A stretch of 64,000 nt of DNA from NCBI GenBank assembly GCA_014323675.1, contig JACONN010000006.1, positions 124,001-188,000 of the forward strand, given 5' to 3'. This document shows positions 1-8,947 of this stretch, in pieces. The notes beneath the pieces were generated by a model. The model was not told the origin of the DNA. It ran no database searches and was given only the letters and a program-made list of their open reading frames with translations. The position numbers and the translations under genes were made by a program. The DNA comes from Hormoscilla sp. GM7CHS1pb. Its GTDB lineage: Bacteria > Cyanobacteriota > Cyanobacteriia > Cyanobacteriales > Desertifilaceae. Positions within the stretch are counted from its first letter, which is position 1. Each line of letters opens with the position of its first letter.

Positions 1-196
1 CATTTGAGTCCTTGCTCTCCACCACCAGTGATGTCACTCTGTAGCAGTTAGGACCGGTGCAACCTCTTGTCGTATTCGGAGGGTAGGGTTTGGACCTACT
101 TAGATTTCACAGTTCCCTGGCAAATGAGACCAGTTTGGGCTGTCACAAGATGGCTAATGGAACCACCAATTTCGCTTACACCCGAACGTTTCGCAC
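1..196 (-). mobile_element. 5' part of a group II intron interrupting CYP51
   Basis: Read on the minus strand, the intron begins at 196 with GTGCGAAACGTTCGGGTGTA. Almost the same 5' end opens the introns at 11701, 12428 and 28944. The following sequence resembles domain I of those copies (GTCCAAACCC and ACCGGTCC blocks). It runs off the left edge, so its length, catalytic domains and any encoded protein cannot be seen. The insertion lies in phase 0 after a CGT codon near the CYP51 C-terminus. Confidence 0.85.
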
Positions 197-1543
197 ACGT
201 CTATACCGTATTAAGCAAGGTTGGCGGGGACCGACAACAAAGGTGCTGTAATCTGGTTCATAGTTTTGATGCACTAATTCCAGCTCAAACTGCCGCAGCA
301 ACACAGTCCAAATTACCTTAACCTGTTGGTAAGCAAATGCTTGACCGATGCAACGATGTCTGCCGCCACCAAAACCGATGAGTGTATAGGGAGCTTTGCG
401 GTCTTCTGCCCGTTCGGGAGTAAAGCGATCGGGGTCATAGCGGTTAGGAAAATGGAAACAGTCTGGCAATCGGTGGCATACGGCAGGTGAAACCATTGCC
501 AGCCCCCCTGCCCGAACTTGATAACCATTATATTCAAAGTCACGCAATATTTTCCGTATCAACATGATTAAAGGCGGTCGCAATCGTTCTGCTTCTTTAA
601 TCGATCGCTCCAATACTACCAGTTGCCGCAACCCCTCAAGAGAAAAGGTTTCCCTAGGACCGAAAACGGCTTGCTGTTCGGCCATAATCCCTGGTAGATA
701 TTGCGGATGCTGCAACAGTAAAATTCCCGTCCAGGCAGCCAACACCGCACTGGTATGCTGACCGGCAAAGAGTAGAGTCAGCAATAAACCTGTAATATTA
801 TCTTCAGATAAAGCCGTGCCATCGGCATAACGAGCAGTCATCAAGGCTTGCAAAAAATCTTCCCCCTCATTTCCTTCGGCTCTTCGATTAGCGATAATTG
901 GCGAAATTAGTTCCACCATCCGCACGCGAGCTTTGTCCCGTCGTCGAAAAGAAGGTAAAGGTAAATAGGGTTGAAAAAAAGCTAATAGATTAATGCCGCC
1001 TTCTAAATCATGATATAATTGAGAGAATTCTGTGGTGAGGTGCTGTCGAAATTCATGGCCAATTAGGCAACGACTGGCAATAAACACCGTTAATTCATTC
1101 ATCGCCGCGAGTAAGTCTACTTCTCCTGACTCTCCCCAAGTCTCAAAATAGGCTTTTGCTTCTGTGGCCATAAATCCAGCATAGGCTTGCATCCGTTCTT
1201 CTCGCAGGGCCGGAAAGACAAACCCAAGCTGTTCGCTCATTCTATCGGGGGTCGTGTCATAGGCAATCCCTTTACCAAAAATCGGTACCATAAATTGATA
1301 CGCCTCTTTCTGACTCAACTGGTCGTCAGGGGCGCGAAAAAAGGCTTCGTTCGCTTTCGGTCCCGTTAATAACGTAACCTGAGAACCTGCTAATAAAAAT
1401 GAGAAAATTTCTCCAAATTTCTCCTGTCCTCGTTGCAGAAAATTAATTGGATTACGTTGTAACTCTAAAGCGTATCCTAAATAAGGCAACCCTCCAGGCA
1501 TCATCGGAGGTGTTTTCTTTTCAGAAATTGTACTGGTTGTCAT
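197..1543 (-). CDS. cyp51: Sterol 14alpha-demethylase (CYP51), 5' exon
   Basis: Cytochrome P450 of the CYP51 family, which oxidatively removes the C-14 methyl of lanosterol-type sterols. Visible CYP51 signatures: PALREERMQAY near residue 120 (B'-C region), the I-helix FAGQHTS, an ExxR in the K helix (EAERLRPP), and the haem loop FGGGRHRCIG with the ligand Cys near residue 398. The ATG at 1543 gives a normal N-terminus; a TTG 15 nt upstream is less likely. The 449 visible codons end at RYRR, close to the usual end of the family, where the group II intron starts. If the intron is not spliced, the protein gains only five intron-encoded residues before a stop. It is the last gene of the sterol operon, 48 nt after the SDR. 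Assignment is confident; substrate is inferred from context. Confidence 0.93.
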
Positions 1544-1591
1544 GGTTCTTAATTTCAATGTTCTTTGGGGGGCAATTTAAATAAATCTATT

Positions 1592-2595
1592 TTATTTAGA
1601 GGCAATTAAACCTCTGCGGAGAAAGTCATCATAAGCGGATTGAATGCTGGCTTTAATGCTGGTTGGTTGATAGTCGAGTTCGTTTTTGGCTTTGCTAATA
1701 TCTGCACGGCGGTGCATTCGCAGGATGCGAACCGCACCAGAAGTAAAACGTCTGGGTACATTGGGGAAAAAGCGGGGTAAAACAAAATCGGCGACTTCCG
1801 CAATGCCTGACATAATTGGCCCAGGAATTCTTATAGATGGCCGATCGCGTCCTGTCACCTCCTCAAATATATCCATTAACTCATCAACCGTGAGAAATTG
1901 GCTACTAAAGATATACTTTTGTCCCGGTCTTCCTTTGGACATCGCCAAAATGTGACCTTCCACAATATCCCTAACAGCAACAAACTCAAATCCCCCAGGG
2001 ACATAAGCCAACAGTTTACCATTGGCAAAATCTAAAAGTGTTCGCCCCATGCGGGAAGGTTTGTAATCATGGGACCTATAATAGCACAGGAGACTGCCAC
2101 AACCACATTCAGACCATTGGCAAAAGCTTTGAGGCACTCATGCTCGACAAAGGTTTTGGTAAAGCCGTAAGGTAGGTGGGGTGAGAAGGGATAAAAAGGG
2201 ACTGTTTCATCACTGGGTTTTTCTGGGTTATGACCCACTGCACTGAAAGAGCCAGAAACCACAACTTTAGAAACTCCTGCTTCTAGGGCAGCTTGGAGAA
2301 TATGGAGGGTTCCTAAGACATTACAGTCGTAAATCTCTCGCTTCAGCAAGGTATCTCCATCTAGGGTGGAGACCTTGGCGGCACAGTGGTAAATGCGATC
2401 GCATCCTCTGACTGCTGCTTTCATGCCAGTAAAGTCGCGCAGGTCGCCGTAAACCCTTTCGACATCCAAACTCTCCACAGCAGTGTTATTGCTACCCTCC
2501 CGCAGAAGCACGCGAACGCTTTGTCCGTCGTCTAGCAGACGTCGCACCAGATTGGCACCTAAGTGACCGGAAGCACCTGTAACTAGAATTTTCAT
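1592..2595 (-). CDS. 3beta-hydroxysteroid dehydrogenase/decarboxylase-like SDR (SdmB-like), frameshifted
   Basis: Extended short-chain dehydrogenase with an N-terminal Rossmann motif (TGASGHLG, about residue 7) and a catalytic YxxxK (YGFTK). In this operon the likely role is oxidation/decarboxylation at C-3/C-4 during C-4 demethylation, as for bacterial SdmB or eukaryotic NSDHL. The reading frame breaks near 2070 at a GGTCCC stretch. One extra C restores IIGP-HDYKPSRMGR and a single protein of about 334 residues, the normal size. The hopanoid-associated epimerase HpnA is a related alternative, but the sterol neighbours favour SdmB. Codon use and a HIP1 site near 2397 match the rest of the window. 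Confidence 0.75.
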
Positions 2596-2634
2596 TATTT
2601 GTTAAGTTTTGTCGAAAATTAACAGATGTAAATT

Positions 2635-2865
2635 TTAAGCCCCGGTGATCGCCCAATTGAGGACATCTTTTACAAGTTTGAAAGACCCAAAACGAAGAGC
2701 CAAATCCCAAATAGGCGTTTTCGCTACTTGTAGAAACATATTACCGGCCATTATACGGGAACCAAAGTAATGTAGGGGCTTTACTTTAGCCGGAGGGAGT
2801 TCACCGCTGTAACCCACTCGAAACCACCCACTCGGAAAAGCTGAAAAGGGAAAGCGTGTAGTCAT
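2635..2865 (-). pseudogene. Truncated Rieske oxygenase-like gene (possible SdmA relic)
   Basis: A 76-residue frame with a strong Shine-Dalgarno (AAAAGGAGAT) just upstream of its ATG, 11 bases after the isomerase gene. The first 30 or so residues (FPSGWFRVGYSGELPPAKVK) match the start of Rieske non-haem iron oxygenases. The CxH and CxxH cluster ligands and the whole catalytic domain are missing. The rest of the frame (residues 32-76) is not recognised. Bacterial C-4 sterol demethylation uses a Rieske oxygenase (SdmA) with SdmB, and this lies directly before the SdmB-like gene. I infer an in-frame internal deletion of an sdmA-like gene. It is probably inactive as an oxygenase. Confidence 0.6.
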
Positions 2866-2876
2866 GACATCTCCTT

Positions 2877-3458
2877 TTAATCAGAAAATCGAGATTTTTT
2901 AGAAGTTGATTCCCAAAGATTTTTCAGTAACAATTTTCCGTAAACTCCGAAGGTGCAAGCAATGGTTTTCCAGTCTAAGGTACTCATAAATGAGTCAGCT
3001 AGACCAAAAGGAAGCATAGAAGGAATAAAACCTCTAGCGTATTCTAGTAACCAAGCTTTTTCTGGAATACATACCGCTTCACTTTGAAACTTGCCAAGAG
3101 AATATTTGTCTCCAGCTTTATGTACAATGCGTTCAAAAGGACGTTCTTCTTTGAAAACCCAGATTTCTCCATCTATAACAGCTTCGTATATTTCTGTAAA
3201 ATATCTGCCTGAATGTCCTTTAGTGCCAATGGAAGAGCCACAAATCAAAACATATTCTGTCAAAGACGCATGGAGAACAGCTATACCATACATAGCGCCT
3301 CCAGCATTATTAAACATCCATTGGATTTTTTCGTTAATTTTTCCAGGATACTCTTGTTGTAACCTTACTCTCAAGGTTTCAAACATTTGTTCATAAGGCA
3401 AGCCACGACATGAGTTAACAATTTCGTGTAACTTATCGGGATCAAAAACGTACTTCAT
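2877..3458 (-). CDS. ERG2/sigma-1 receptor family sterol C-8 isomerase
   Basis: Predicted Delta8-to-Delta7 sterol isomerase of the ERG2/SIGMAR1 family. Recognisable family blocks in order: YVFDPDKLHEIVNS at the start, WMFNNAGGAM near residue 50, LHASLTEYVLICGSSIGT and GHSGRYFTEIYE in the cupin-like core, then a C-terminal GFIPSMLPFGLADSF-STLD stretch. About 193 residues from the ATG at 3458, against roughly 220 in fungal ERG2. The N-terminal membrane anchor of the eukaryotic proteins appears to be absent, and an upstream start at 3488 adds only ten residues. It sits between the oxidosqualene cyclase and the Rieske relic in the same operon, which supports a sterol role. Function is inferred from family and context. 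Confidence 0.85.
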   Translation of the reverse strand: MKYVFDPDKLHEIVNSCRGLPYEQMFETLRVRLQQEYPGKINEKIQWMFNNAGGAMYGIAVLHASLTEYVLICGSSIGTKGHSGRYFTEIYEAVIDGEIWVFKEERPFERIVHKAGDKYSLGKFQSEAVCIPEKAWLLEYARGFIPSMLPFGLADSFMSTLDWKTIACTFGVYGKLLLKNLWESTSKKSRFSD

Positions 3459-3528
3459 TACTACTTTGATTTGGTTGTTGACTAGCAAAATTTAATTATT
3501 ATATAACATCTAATAGATTGAGCAAATC

Positions 3529-5534
3529 TTAAATATTAAGTTTTTTCTGTCGAAGTGACTCATATAAAGCCAATGCCCACACGGGGAAGTAAGCGCGATA
3601 GAGCGTATAATCCAATAACGCAGTATGGAAAAAGACCCCACTCCAATCCTGTTTTGCCCAACCACCATTTTCTAACTGCATATCAATGAGAAAATTTGCA
3701 CCTCTGGTAATTTCTGGCCAATGATTTGCTTCTGCTTTTAATAAAGCGATCATGGCCCAAGCGGTTTGAGTCACTTGACTTTCAGTATGTTCGACATATT
3801 CACCTGACAAACAGCCTTGAAAATGCTCTCCCCAACCGCCATCGGGCCTTTGCTTACTAACCAACCAATGACAAGCTTTGCGAATAGCTGGGTCATTAGC
3901 AGTATTTGTTGCTGCGACTAAGCCTTGAACTGCAAACATCGTACCATATATAAAATTCACTCCCCAAAAACCCAACCACGAATCATCTAGCTTTTGCTGT
4001 TTTCGTAACCATAAGCCACCCCGTTGCATGGCCCTGTCAATTTCATCCCCCATCATTTCCGGGTAACGAATCTGAAATTCCCTGAGTGCCATTATACAGG
4101 ATGCCGTACATTCAATATAGGAATGCTCCGTCATTGAGTTAGCAAACATTTCGGCTGGGTTCATCCACTCTAAGGTTGAGCGAATCTTACGACTTTCGTA
4201 ACTCCCAAAACCACCATCGGCGTTTTGACAGCGAAGGATAAATTTCACAGAATCGAGCAAGCTACAATTGGCAGTGACTTCAGGGGGGCATCTAATAAGG
4301 CAAGGAGTGCTTCTGCGGTACAATCACTTACAGGCCACCCATGCCAAACGCCAGCAAAGCAAAATCCCCCTTTAGGGTCGATGCGATGAAAATCCTCAAT
4401 ATTGGGAAAAGTCGTGCGAATTTGCTGAGTGGCAAGAAATTGCTGTGCTTGGAGCAAACTATCTGAGACATCTACATGAGGACTGGTTGCTTGCAAAGCT
4501 TGAATGACAAAACCCGTATCCCAAGTGCTACTGCGAGCGCCTGTAATTCTCAGTCCAGATTTTTCATCTTGCCAGATCCAGCCTTCAAAGCGTTCTAATG
4601 CTTTGTGTAGGTCGGCATCATTGGGGTCATGTAACCAGAGGGCAATGATATTCAGCAAACCACTCACTGGAGACAGACTGGTATAGTAAGTGGTCTGCAA
4701 CTCAAAGCGAATGCAGTCTATCATTTGCGCGATCGCTTCTTGTCGCCAATCTTTATTATGCCACCGTTCGTAAAGGTTACTGAGTTTGTAGATCGCTTGC
4801 AGCACAGGCGTGGAAGGATGATAAACTTCCTCTGGCCTCAACATTGATCGAGCTGCATTAAAATTTACCTCCTGGTAATCCTCTATATACAACTCCGATC
4901 GCAATGTTTCAATCAATGGCGTGACTGAAACCTGAAACTTTCGCCCATAAATCAAGCCCATGGGCATATAAATGAGTCGCGTGTGGCAGTAAAAATTCCC
5001 TGGATGAGCAGGTATCCATTGAGGCAGCAACCACGCTTCCGGCAAAACTGGATTCACCCCACACCAATCATACAGATTCAGCATCGCTAACCAGAATTTA
5101 CCCCAGGTTGGAATAGCCAGCACGCCTCCTTGGTCCCGGATAAATTGGAGTGCAGGCGATAAAAGTGGGTCTTCTTTTTGCACGCCTAATAGACGCGCAG
5201 CAACATATACAAGGGTTGTGACAAATAAGTAAGGCTGGGATTTGTCATGCAATCCCCATAAATCACAGGAAAGGCGAGTGGTATTGAATTGCTGTAAAAT
5301 AGCCTGCCGACGTTCTGGGGAAATGGGTGTTTGAGTAATGTGACACATTAGCACATACTGCGCTGGCAACATGGGACACCACACAACCTCTCCTTCCCAC
5401 GAACCATCAGCTTGTTGTTGGGAAACCAAATACCTCACAGAGCGTTCTAAGGCAGGAGTAACATCGATCGCTTGTTCTCTTAAACTAGATGTTGGTTTCT
5501 GGTTCAACGATAATCGATCGTGAATTTTTGTCAT
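3529..5534 (-). CDS. Oxidosqualene cyclase (lanosterol/cycloartenol synthase type), one frameshift
   Basis: Triterpene cyclase that would convert 2,3-oxidosqualene to a protosterol. It carries VSDCTAEA (catalytic Asp near residue 404), the oxidosqualene cyclase motif, and lacks the DxDD of squalene-hopene cyclases. Other cyclase features: FYCHTRLIYMPM, STWDTGFVIQA, YIECTAS and several QW-type repeats (DGGFGSYE, DGGWGEHF, NGGWAK). The frame breaks near 4290 within a run of six C on the coding strand. A seventh C joins both halves into a normal protein of about 668 residues (DAP-PEVTANCSLL). The ATG overlaps the stop of the monooxygenase gene (ATGA) and follows AAGGAGGG, indicating translational coupling. 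Whether the product is lanosterol, cycloartenol or parkeol cannot be told. Confidence 0.9.
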
Positions 5535-6856
5535 ACTCCCTCCTTGAGACTCATGCTGCCTCTGGGATTCTTCCAAAAACGCGAAACAGCAATTGTCATG
5601 GGTAATCTCAGCCATTGAGCAAAAGCGAGCGAAACCCGAAGCAAATTGCGCCACTGTCCCGTTGCTATATTGTTCTCGAATACAGATTTTACCGCCATCG
5701 CTAATCCTTTGATAAATGAACCAGTAAAATGGAAAATCTTGGTTTGCGCTCCCGATAATAAGTGCATTGTGCGAAAGCATTCCGTTGGATCTTCTCGCCA
5801 CATTTGATAGATAGCTCTACGGATAGCGACAGCACTTTCATCATCGCGGCAAAATACTTGATAAAGTGTAGTTGCCAGCATTTCCGGCACATAACTTCCG
5901 AAATTGCGCTGATTTTGGTAGTCTTTAAAGCTGTGACTTTCCACAAGCCGTTCTGCATCCATAAAACCAACGGTCATTCCTGTTGCGGTCATGGGATGAA
6001 AATATCCAGTTGCATCCCCAACCAGAGATAAACCCGGACGACCGTAATAAGTGCGAGAGCTATGCTGGTTTGCCACCCAGACCACTCGATTTTCTGCCAA
6101 AGCCTGACGAAATGCTTCTAGTAATTCCGAAGGGATGATGGAACGATAGGCATCCCATAAATTAGCAAGTTTTTTGGGGACATTCAGTGGCACATCAAGG
6201 CACATACGAACTTTATTTTCCCCAATGCGATAGATCAATGCAGGTCCAACTCCTCCGAGCAATACATGACCAAAGCCTTCAAAAGGTAACTTAACATTTT
6301 CTAATAACACTCCTGCCATATAAGAAATGGGTTGAGGGTTATGAGAAATTCCCATTGCTTTGCGAGCGATGGAAGCGCGACCATCTGCCCCGACAATGCG
6401 ATCGGCCACAACCGTGAAAGGATCGCCTTGTTGAAAAGATTCAACGCTTAATTGCTGCCCTTGAATTCGAGTGACACGAGCGTGAGAGATAAAATCTATT
6501 TCTTTACGATCGCTCGCGGCTTCTCGCAGCGTAGATACAATAGAATTGTGTTCGCAACTTAATCCTTTCGCACCACTAGGATATTCAAGTCGAATGGGTT
6601 TACTCCCATCATCTGGAAAAACAACAAAGCCAAGACCCGTATCATAATTCACTGTATCGGGAGAAAGACTCACACCTAGACGTTCTAAAACTTCTAAGGC
6701 TGGGGGATGCAACCATTCTCCGGCTAGTCGTTTTTTATTGTTAGGTTGTGCCTCCAACAACGTGACTTTTGCACCACGACGCGCAAACGCGAGGGCAGTC
6801 ACGCAACCGACTGGACCAGCACCAATTACCGCAACATCAGGGGAGACAATTTTCAT
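5531..6856 (-). CDS. Squalene monooxygenase (epoxidase)
   Basis: FAD-dependent monooxygenase expected to make 2,3-oxidosqualene from squalene and O2. It has the N-terminal FAD-binding GAGPVG (about residue 13), a middle GADGRASIARKA (DG motif), and the C-terminal GDATGYFHPMTATGMTVG (GD motif). The ATG at 6856 is chosen because homology begins there; a TTG 24 nt upstream would overlap the reductase gene. About 441 residues, family-typical. The stop overlaps the cyclase start by ATGA. Sequence alone shows a class A flavoprotein; the squalene assignment rests on similarity plus its place between squalene synthase and the oxidosqualene cyclase. Confidence 0.88.
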   Translation of the reverse strand: MKIVSPDVAVIGAGPVGCVTALAFARRGAKVTLLEAQPNNKKRLAGEWLHPPALEVLERLGVSLSPDTVNYDTGLGFVVFPDDGSKPIRLEYPSGAKGLSCEHNSIVSTLREAASDRKEIDFISHARVTRIQGQQLSVESFQQGDPFTVVADRIVGADGRASIARKAMGISHNPQPISYMAGVLLENVKLPFEGFGHVLLGGVGPALIYRIGENKVRMCLDVPLNVPKKLANLWDAYRSIIPSELLEAFRQALAENRVVWVANQHSSRTYYGRPGLSLVGDATGYFHPMTATGMTVGFMDAERLVESHSFKDYQNQRNFGSYVPEMLATTLYQVFCRDDESAVAIRRAIYQMWREDPTECFRTMHLLSGAQTKIFHFTGSFIKGLAMAVKSVFENNIATGQWRNLLRVSLAFAQWLRLPMTIAVSRFWKNPRGSMSLKEGV

Positions 6857-6869
6857 CTTTAATCTACAT

Positions 6870-7976
6870 TTAATATACAAACGGTATCATGCGAAATTTT
6901 ACTTTTGTGCAGTACTCTTGCCACAACTCACCATATTTTGCTTGGCAACGCTGTTCGTCACGCCATGCTCTGTGACATAAAAGTCCCAATAACCAGAGAG
7001 GGAGTAAATAGGGAATCATTGAGTGAAACCCAGAAGTTAATGCGATCGAAAAATAAACTAATATGTCACCTGTATAATTTAGCTTACGACCAATTCCCCA
7101 CCAACCCGATACTAAAAGTTTTCCGCCTAAAGTTTGCGCTGGTTGGCCCCAAATGTTTGCCTGGGGGTTTTTCTTAAAGCGGTGCTTCTGGGCATTGGAT
7201 TCACGCAATATTGTCAAACCCACGAGGTACAGCAAAGCGATCGCTATTGCACCGGTTACTGGTATGGGTTCTATCGCATCCACCAAATGCCAGCCGATAA
7301 TACTGTAAAAGAAAGGAACCAAAACTATGTCACCCCATATTAACATAAACCCGAACTTTTCGGCAATAATATCCCAGGTAGAAAGCATGAACTCTTCATA
7401 GTAATAATGAGTGGCAAGGTACAACCACCAAAACACCTGGAACATCCACATTTGGATGGTAATTTCCCCGTACTTCTGATATTGTAAGTAAGCAAATGCT
7501 GCATTTATCAGCCCCAAACCAATTAATGAAGGTTGGTATGCGAACATTTTTAAATCAACTCCCAGCCAAATTGGGTTTAGTTCCATGCCCAACCATAAAT
7601 CACTGAATATTTTACCCCAGGTTTGCGGTTGATGATTGACCCCCTGTGTTCTTTGTCCCTTTACATACAAAATGCCAGTCCACGTGAAAGCAAATAGGTT
7701 AGCGACGATGAACAAATACCAAAAATAGGTAATTAGGGGTGCAAGTGTCAGATGGAATACTAAGGTAGATATCACTACAACCAAAGTCGTTGCCATAAAT
7801 AGCAGCAAACCGTTGAGCTTGTATGATTTCCCTGTCCCGTCTGGTTGCAAACAGCCTGTGTATTGTTTCCCTGGCAAGAAGATTGTACCAATAAACATCA
7901 CAGTTACGAAGCCTACAAACATTAGTGAGGCATAACTCAATCCAACTGGGGTAATTAAATTTATCAAGTGATTCAT
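6870..7976 (-). CDS. ERG4/ERG24-family sterol reductase (C-14 reductase-like)
   Basis: Integral membrane NADPH-dependent sterol double-bond reductase, 368 residues with about eight hydrophobic segments. The C-terminal family signatures are clear: LLVSGWWGIGRKLNYTGD near residue 275, and HRAWRDEQRC-KYG-W-YC followed by MIPFVY at the very end. After CYP51 demethylation a Delta14 double bond must be reduced, so C-14 reductase is the natural role. The same family includes Delta7 and Delta24(28) reductases, which cannot be excluded. It starts 17 nt after the squalene synthase gene and lies 13 nt before the monooxygenase ATG. Confidence 0.88.
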   Translation of the reverse strand: MNHLINLITPVGLSYASLMFVGFVTVMFIGTIFLPGKQYTGCLQPDGTGKSYKLNGLLLFMATTLVVVISTLVFHLTLAPLITYFWYLFIVANLFAFTWTGILYVKGQRTQGVNHQPQTWGKIFSDLWLGMELNPIWLGVDLKMFAYQPSLIGLGLINAAFAYLQYQKYGEITIQMWMFQVFWWLYLATHYYYEEFMLSTWDIIAEKFGFMLIWGDIVLVPFFYSIIGWHLVDAIEPIPVTGAIAIALLYLVGLTILRESNAQKHRFKKNPQANIWGQPAQTLGGKLLVSGWWGIGRKLNYTGDILVYFSIALTSGFHSMIPYLLPLWLLGLLCHRAWRDEQRCQAKYGELWQEYCTKVKFRMIPFVY

Positions 7977-7993
7977 AGATGTGGCGATCGCGT

Positions 7994-8815
7994 TTACTTT
8001 CTACTCATTACCTGTTCAATTAGCTTCATCACTTCACTCCGGCTCAGTTTAGGTTTTCCAAGGCTTAAAACATCTAATGTGGCATGGGCCAATGTCAAGG
8101 GAATGATACAAAAATTTAACGCGGGACCTTTAGGCAGAGATTTAGTATAATCGTCGGCTATAGAAAGATTCCGACGTGCATACATTTGCATATTCTCTTT
8201 CGTCCAGCCATTAGGAAATAAATCGACTCCCCGTTCTACGTCTTCCCTGTTATTGCGGAGAATATTCACAGCTTGCAGACCCCGACCAAATCCAATTGCT
8301 TGGGAACGATTAGTTGCCGTACCGTCGTACCAGGCCCATAAGTCGGATAACAGCAATCCTACAGCACCCGCTACGCTGAATGTATAGCAGTCTAAATCGG
8401 TCTGGGTATCAATTTCCCAACCCGTAATTGCCCAGTGAGCCATCCGATCCGCCATCGCTGCGGTGGCATCCCATATCCGTGGACCCACAGTTTCTGGTGC
8501 TAATAAAGCCCATTCATCAATCCGAATTGTCACTTCTGGTAACAGTTGAACATGAGTTTTAATTAGCCTGGAAAACTGCTCAATAGCCGTTTCTCTAGAA
8601 GCAATTGATTGCAATGTTAAACTTATTTCTTTTAATAGCTGATACTTGGATAAATTATCCATACTGGGATGATCTTCTATTTCATCAATAGCACGCATAC
8701 ACAAGTATGCAGAAGCAACGGCTTTTTGAAGATCGTCAGGCAAACGGCTAATGGGAATGTAAAATGTACGACTTGTTTCTTCTAGAATTTTCAGAGCTTC
8801 TCTACATGTATTCAT
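7994..8815 (-). CDS. Squalene synthase-like enzyme (squalene/phytoene synthase family)
   Basis: Head-to-head prenyl synthase expected to condense two farnesyl diphosphates. The first Asp-rich motif DEIEDH (about residue 43) and a second motif region LQAVNILRNNREDVERG are present. The second differs from the usual NILRD-xxED by having NN where Asp is common. 273 residues, shorter than eukaryotic squalene synthase and typical of bacterial HpnC/HpnD/SQS proteins. First gene of the sterol operon; TAGGAG lies upstream of the ATG. Phytoene synthase is less likely given the neighbours. Confidence 0.85.
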   Translation of the reverse strand: MNTCREALKILEETSRTFYIPISRLPDDLQKAVASAYLCMRAIDEIEDHPSMDNLSKYQLLKEISLTLQSIASRETAIEQFSRLIKTHVQLLPEVTIRIDEWALLAPETVGPRIWDATAAMADRMAHWAITGWEIDTQTDLDCYTFSVAGAVGLLLSDLWAWYDGTATNRSQAIGFGRGLQAVNILRNNREDVERGVDLFPNGWTKENMQMYARRNLSIADDYTKSLPKGPALNFCIIPLTLAHATLDVLSLGKPKLSRSEVMKLIEQVMSRK

Positions 8816-8858
8816 TATTTTCTACTCCTAATAACAACTTAACTCAGTGACATTCATC

Positions 8859-8870
8859 GGGTGCATCCCA
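8859..8870. mobile_element. Solo end of an ISKra4-type element
   Basis: GGGTGCATCCCA followed by CTTTCGC matches the left terminus of the complete insertion sequence at 38112 (same 12 bases then GTTTCGC). No transposase lies here, so this is a remnant end. It sits about 45 bp upstream of the first sterol gene. Confidence 0.6.
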
Positions 8871-8879
8871 CTTTCGCAA

Positions 8880-8947
8880 GGGCGAAGCATTCGGAGAGTC
8901 CATCTGTAAACTTATATCATAATTTGTCGCCCGAATGCTTCGCCCCC
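8880..8947. repeat. Short palindromic MITE-like element
   Basis: Inverted ends GGGCGAAGCATTCGG and CCGAATGCTTCGCCC flank a spacer of about 35 bp. The same ends occur around a different spacer inside both IS1 copies (42579 and 59020). Its left part lies in the leader of the sterol operon and its right part supplies the last codons of parB. Confidence 0.75.

Noticed and set aside
1592..2595. HpnA hopanoid sugar epimerase
   Set aside because: Possible by similarity alone, but no hopanoid genes are present and it neighbours CYP51 and a Rieske stub; kept as an alternative in the feature.
3529..5534. Annotation as squalene-hopene cyclase
   Set aside because: The catalytic motif is DCTAE, not DxDD, and YCHTRLIYMP and YIECTAS blocks fit oxidosqualene cyclases; a squalene monooxygenase and CYP51 are in the same operon.
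176..8815. Sterol genes as eukaryotic contamination
   Set aside because: Genes are intron-poor in the spliceosomal sense, overlap with ATGA junctions, use Shine-Dalgarno sequences and contain HIP1 octamers, and are continuous with a parB-like gene and cyanobacterial repeats.
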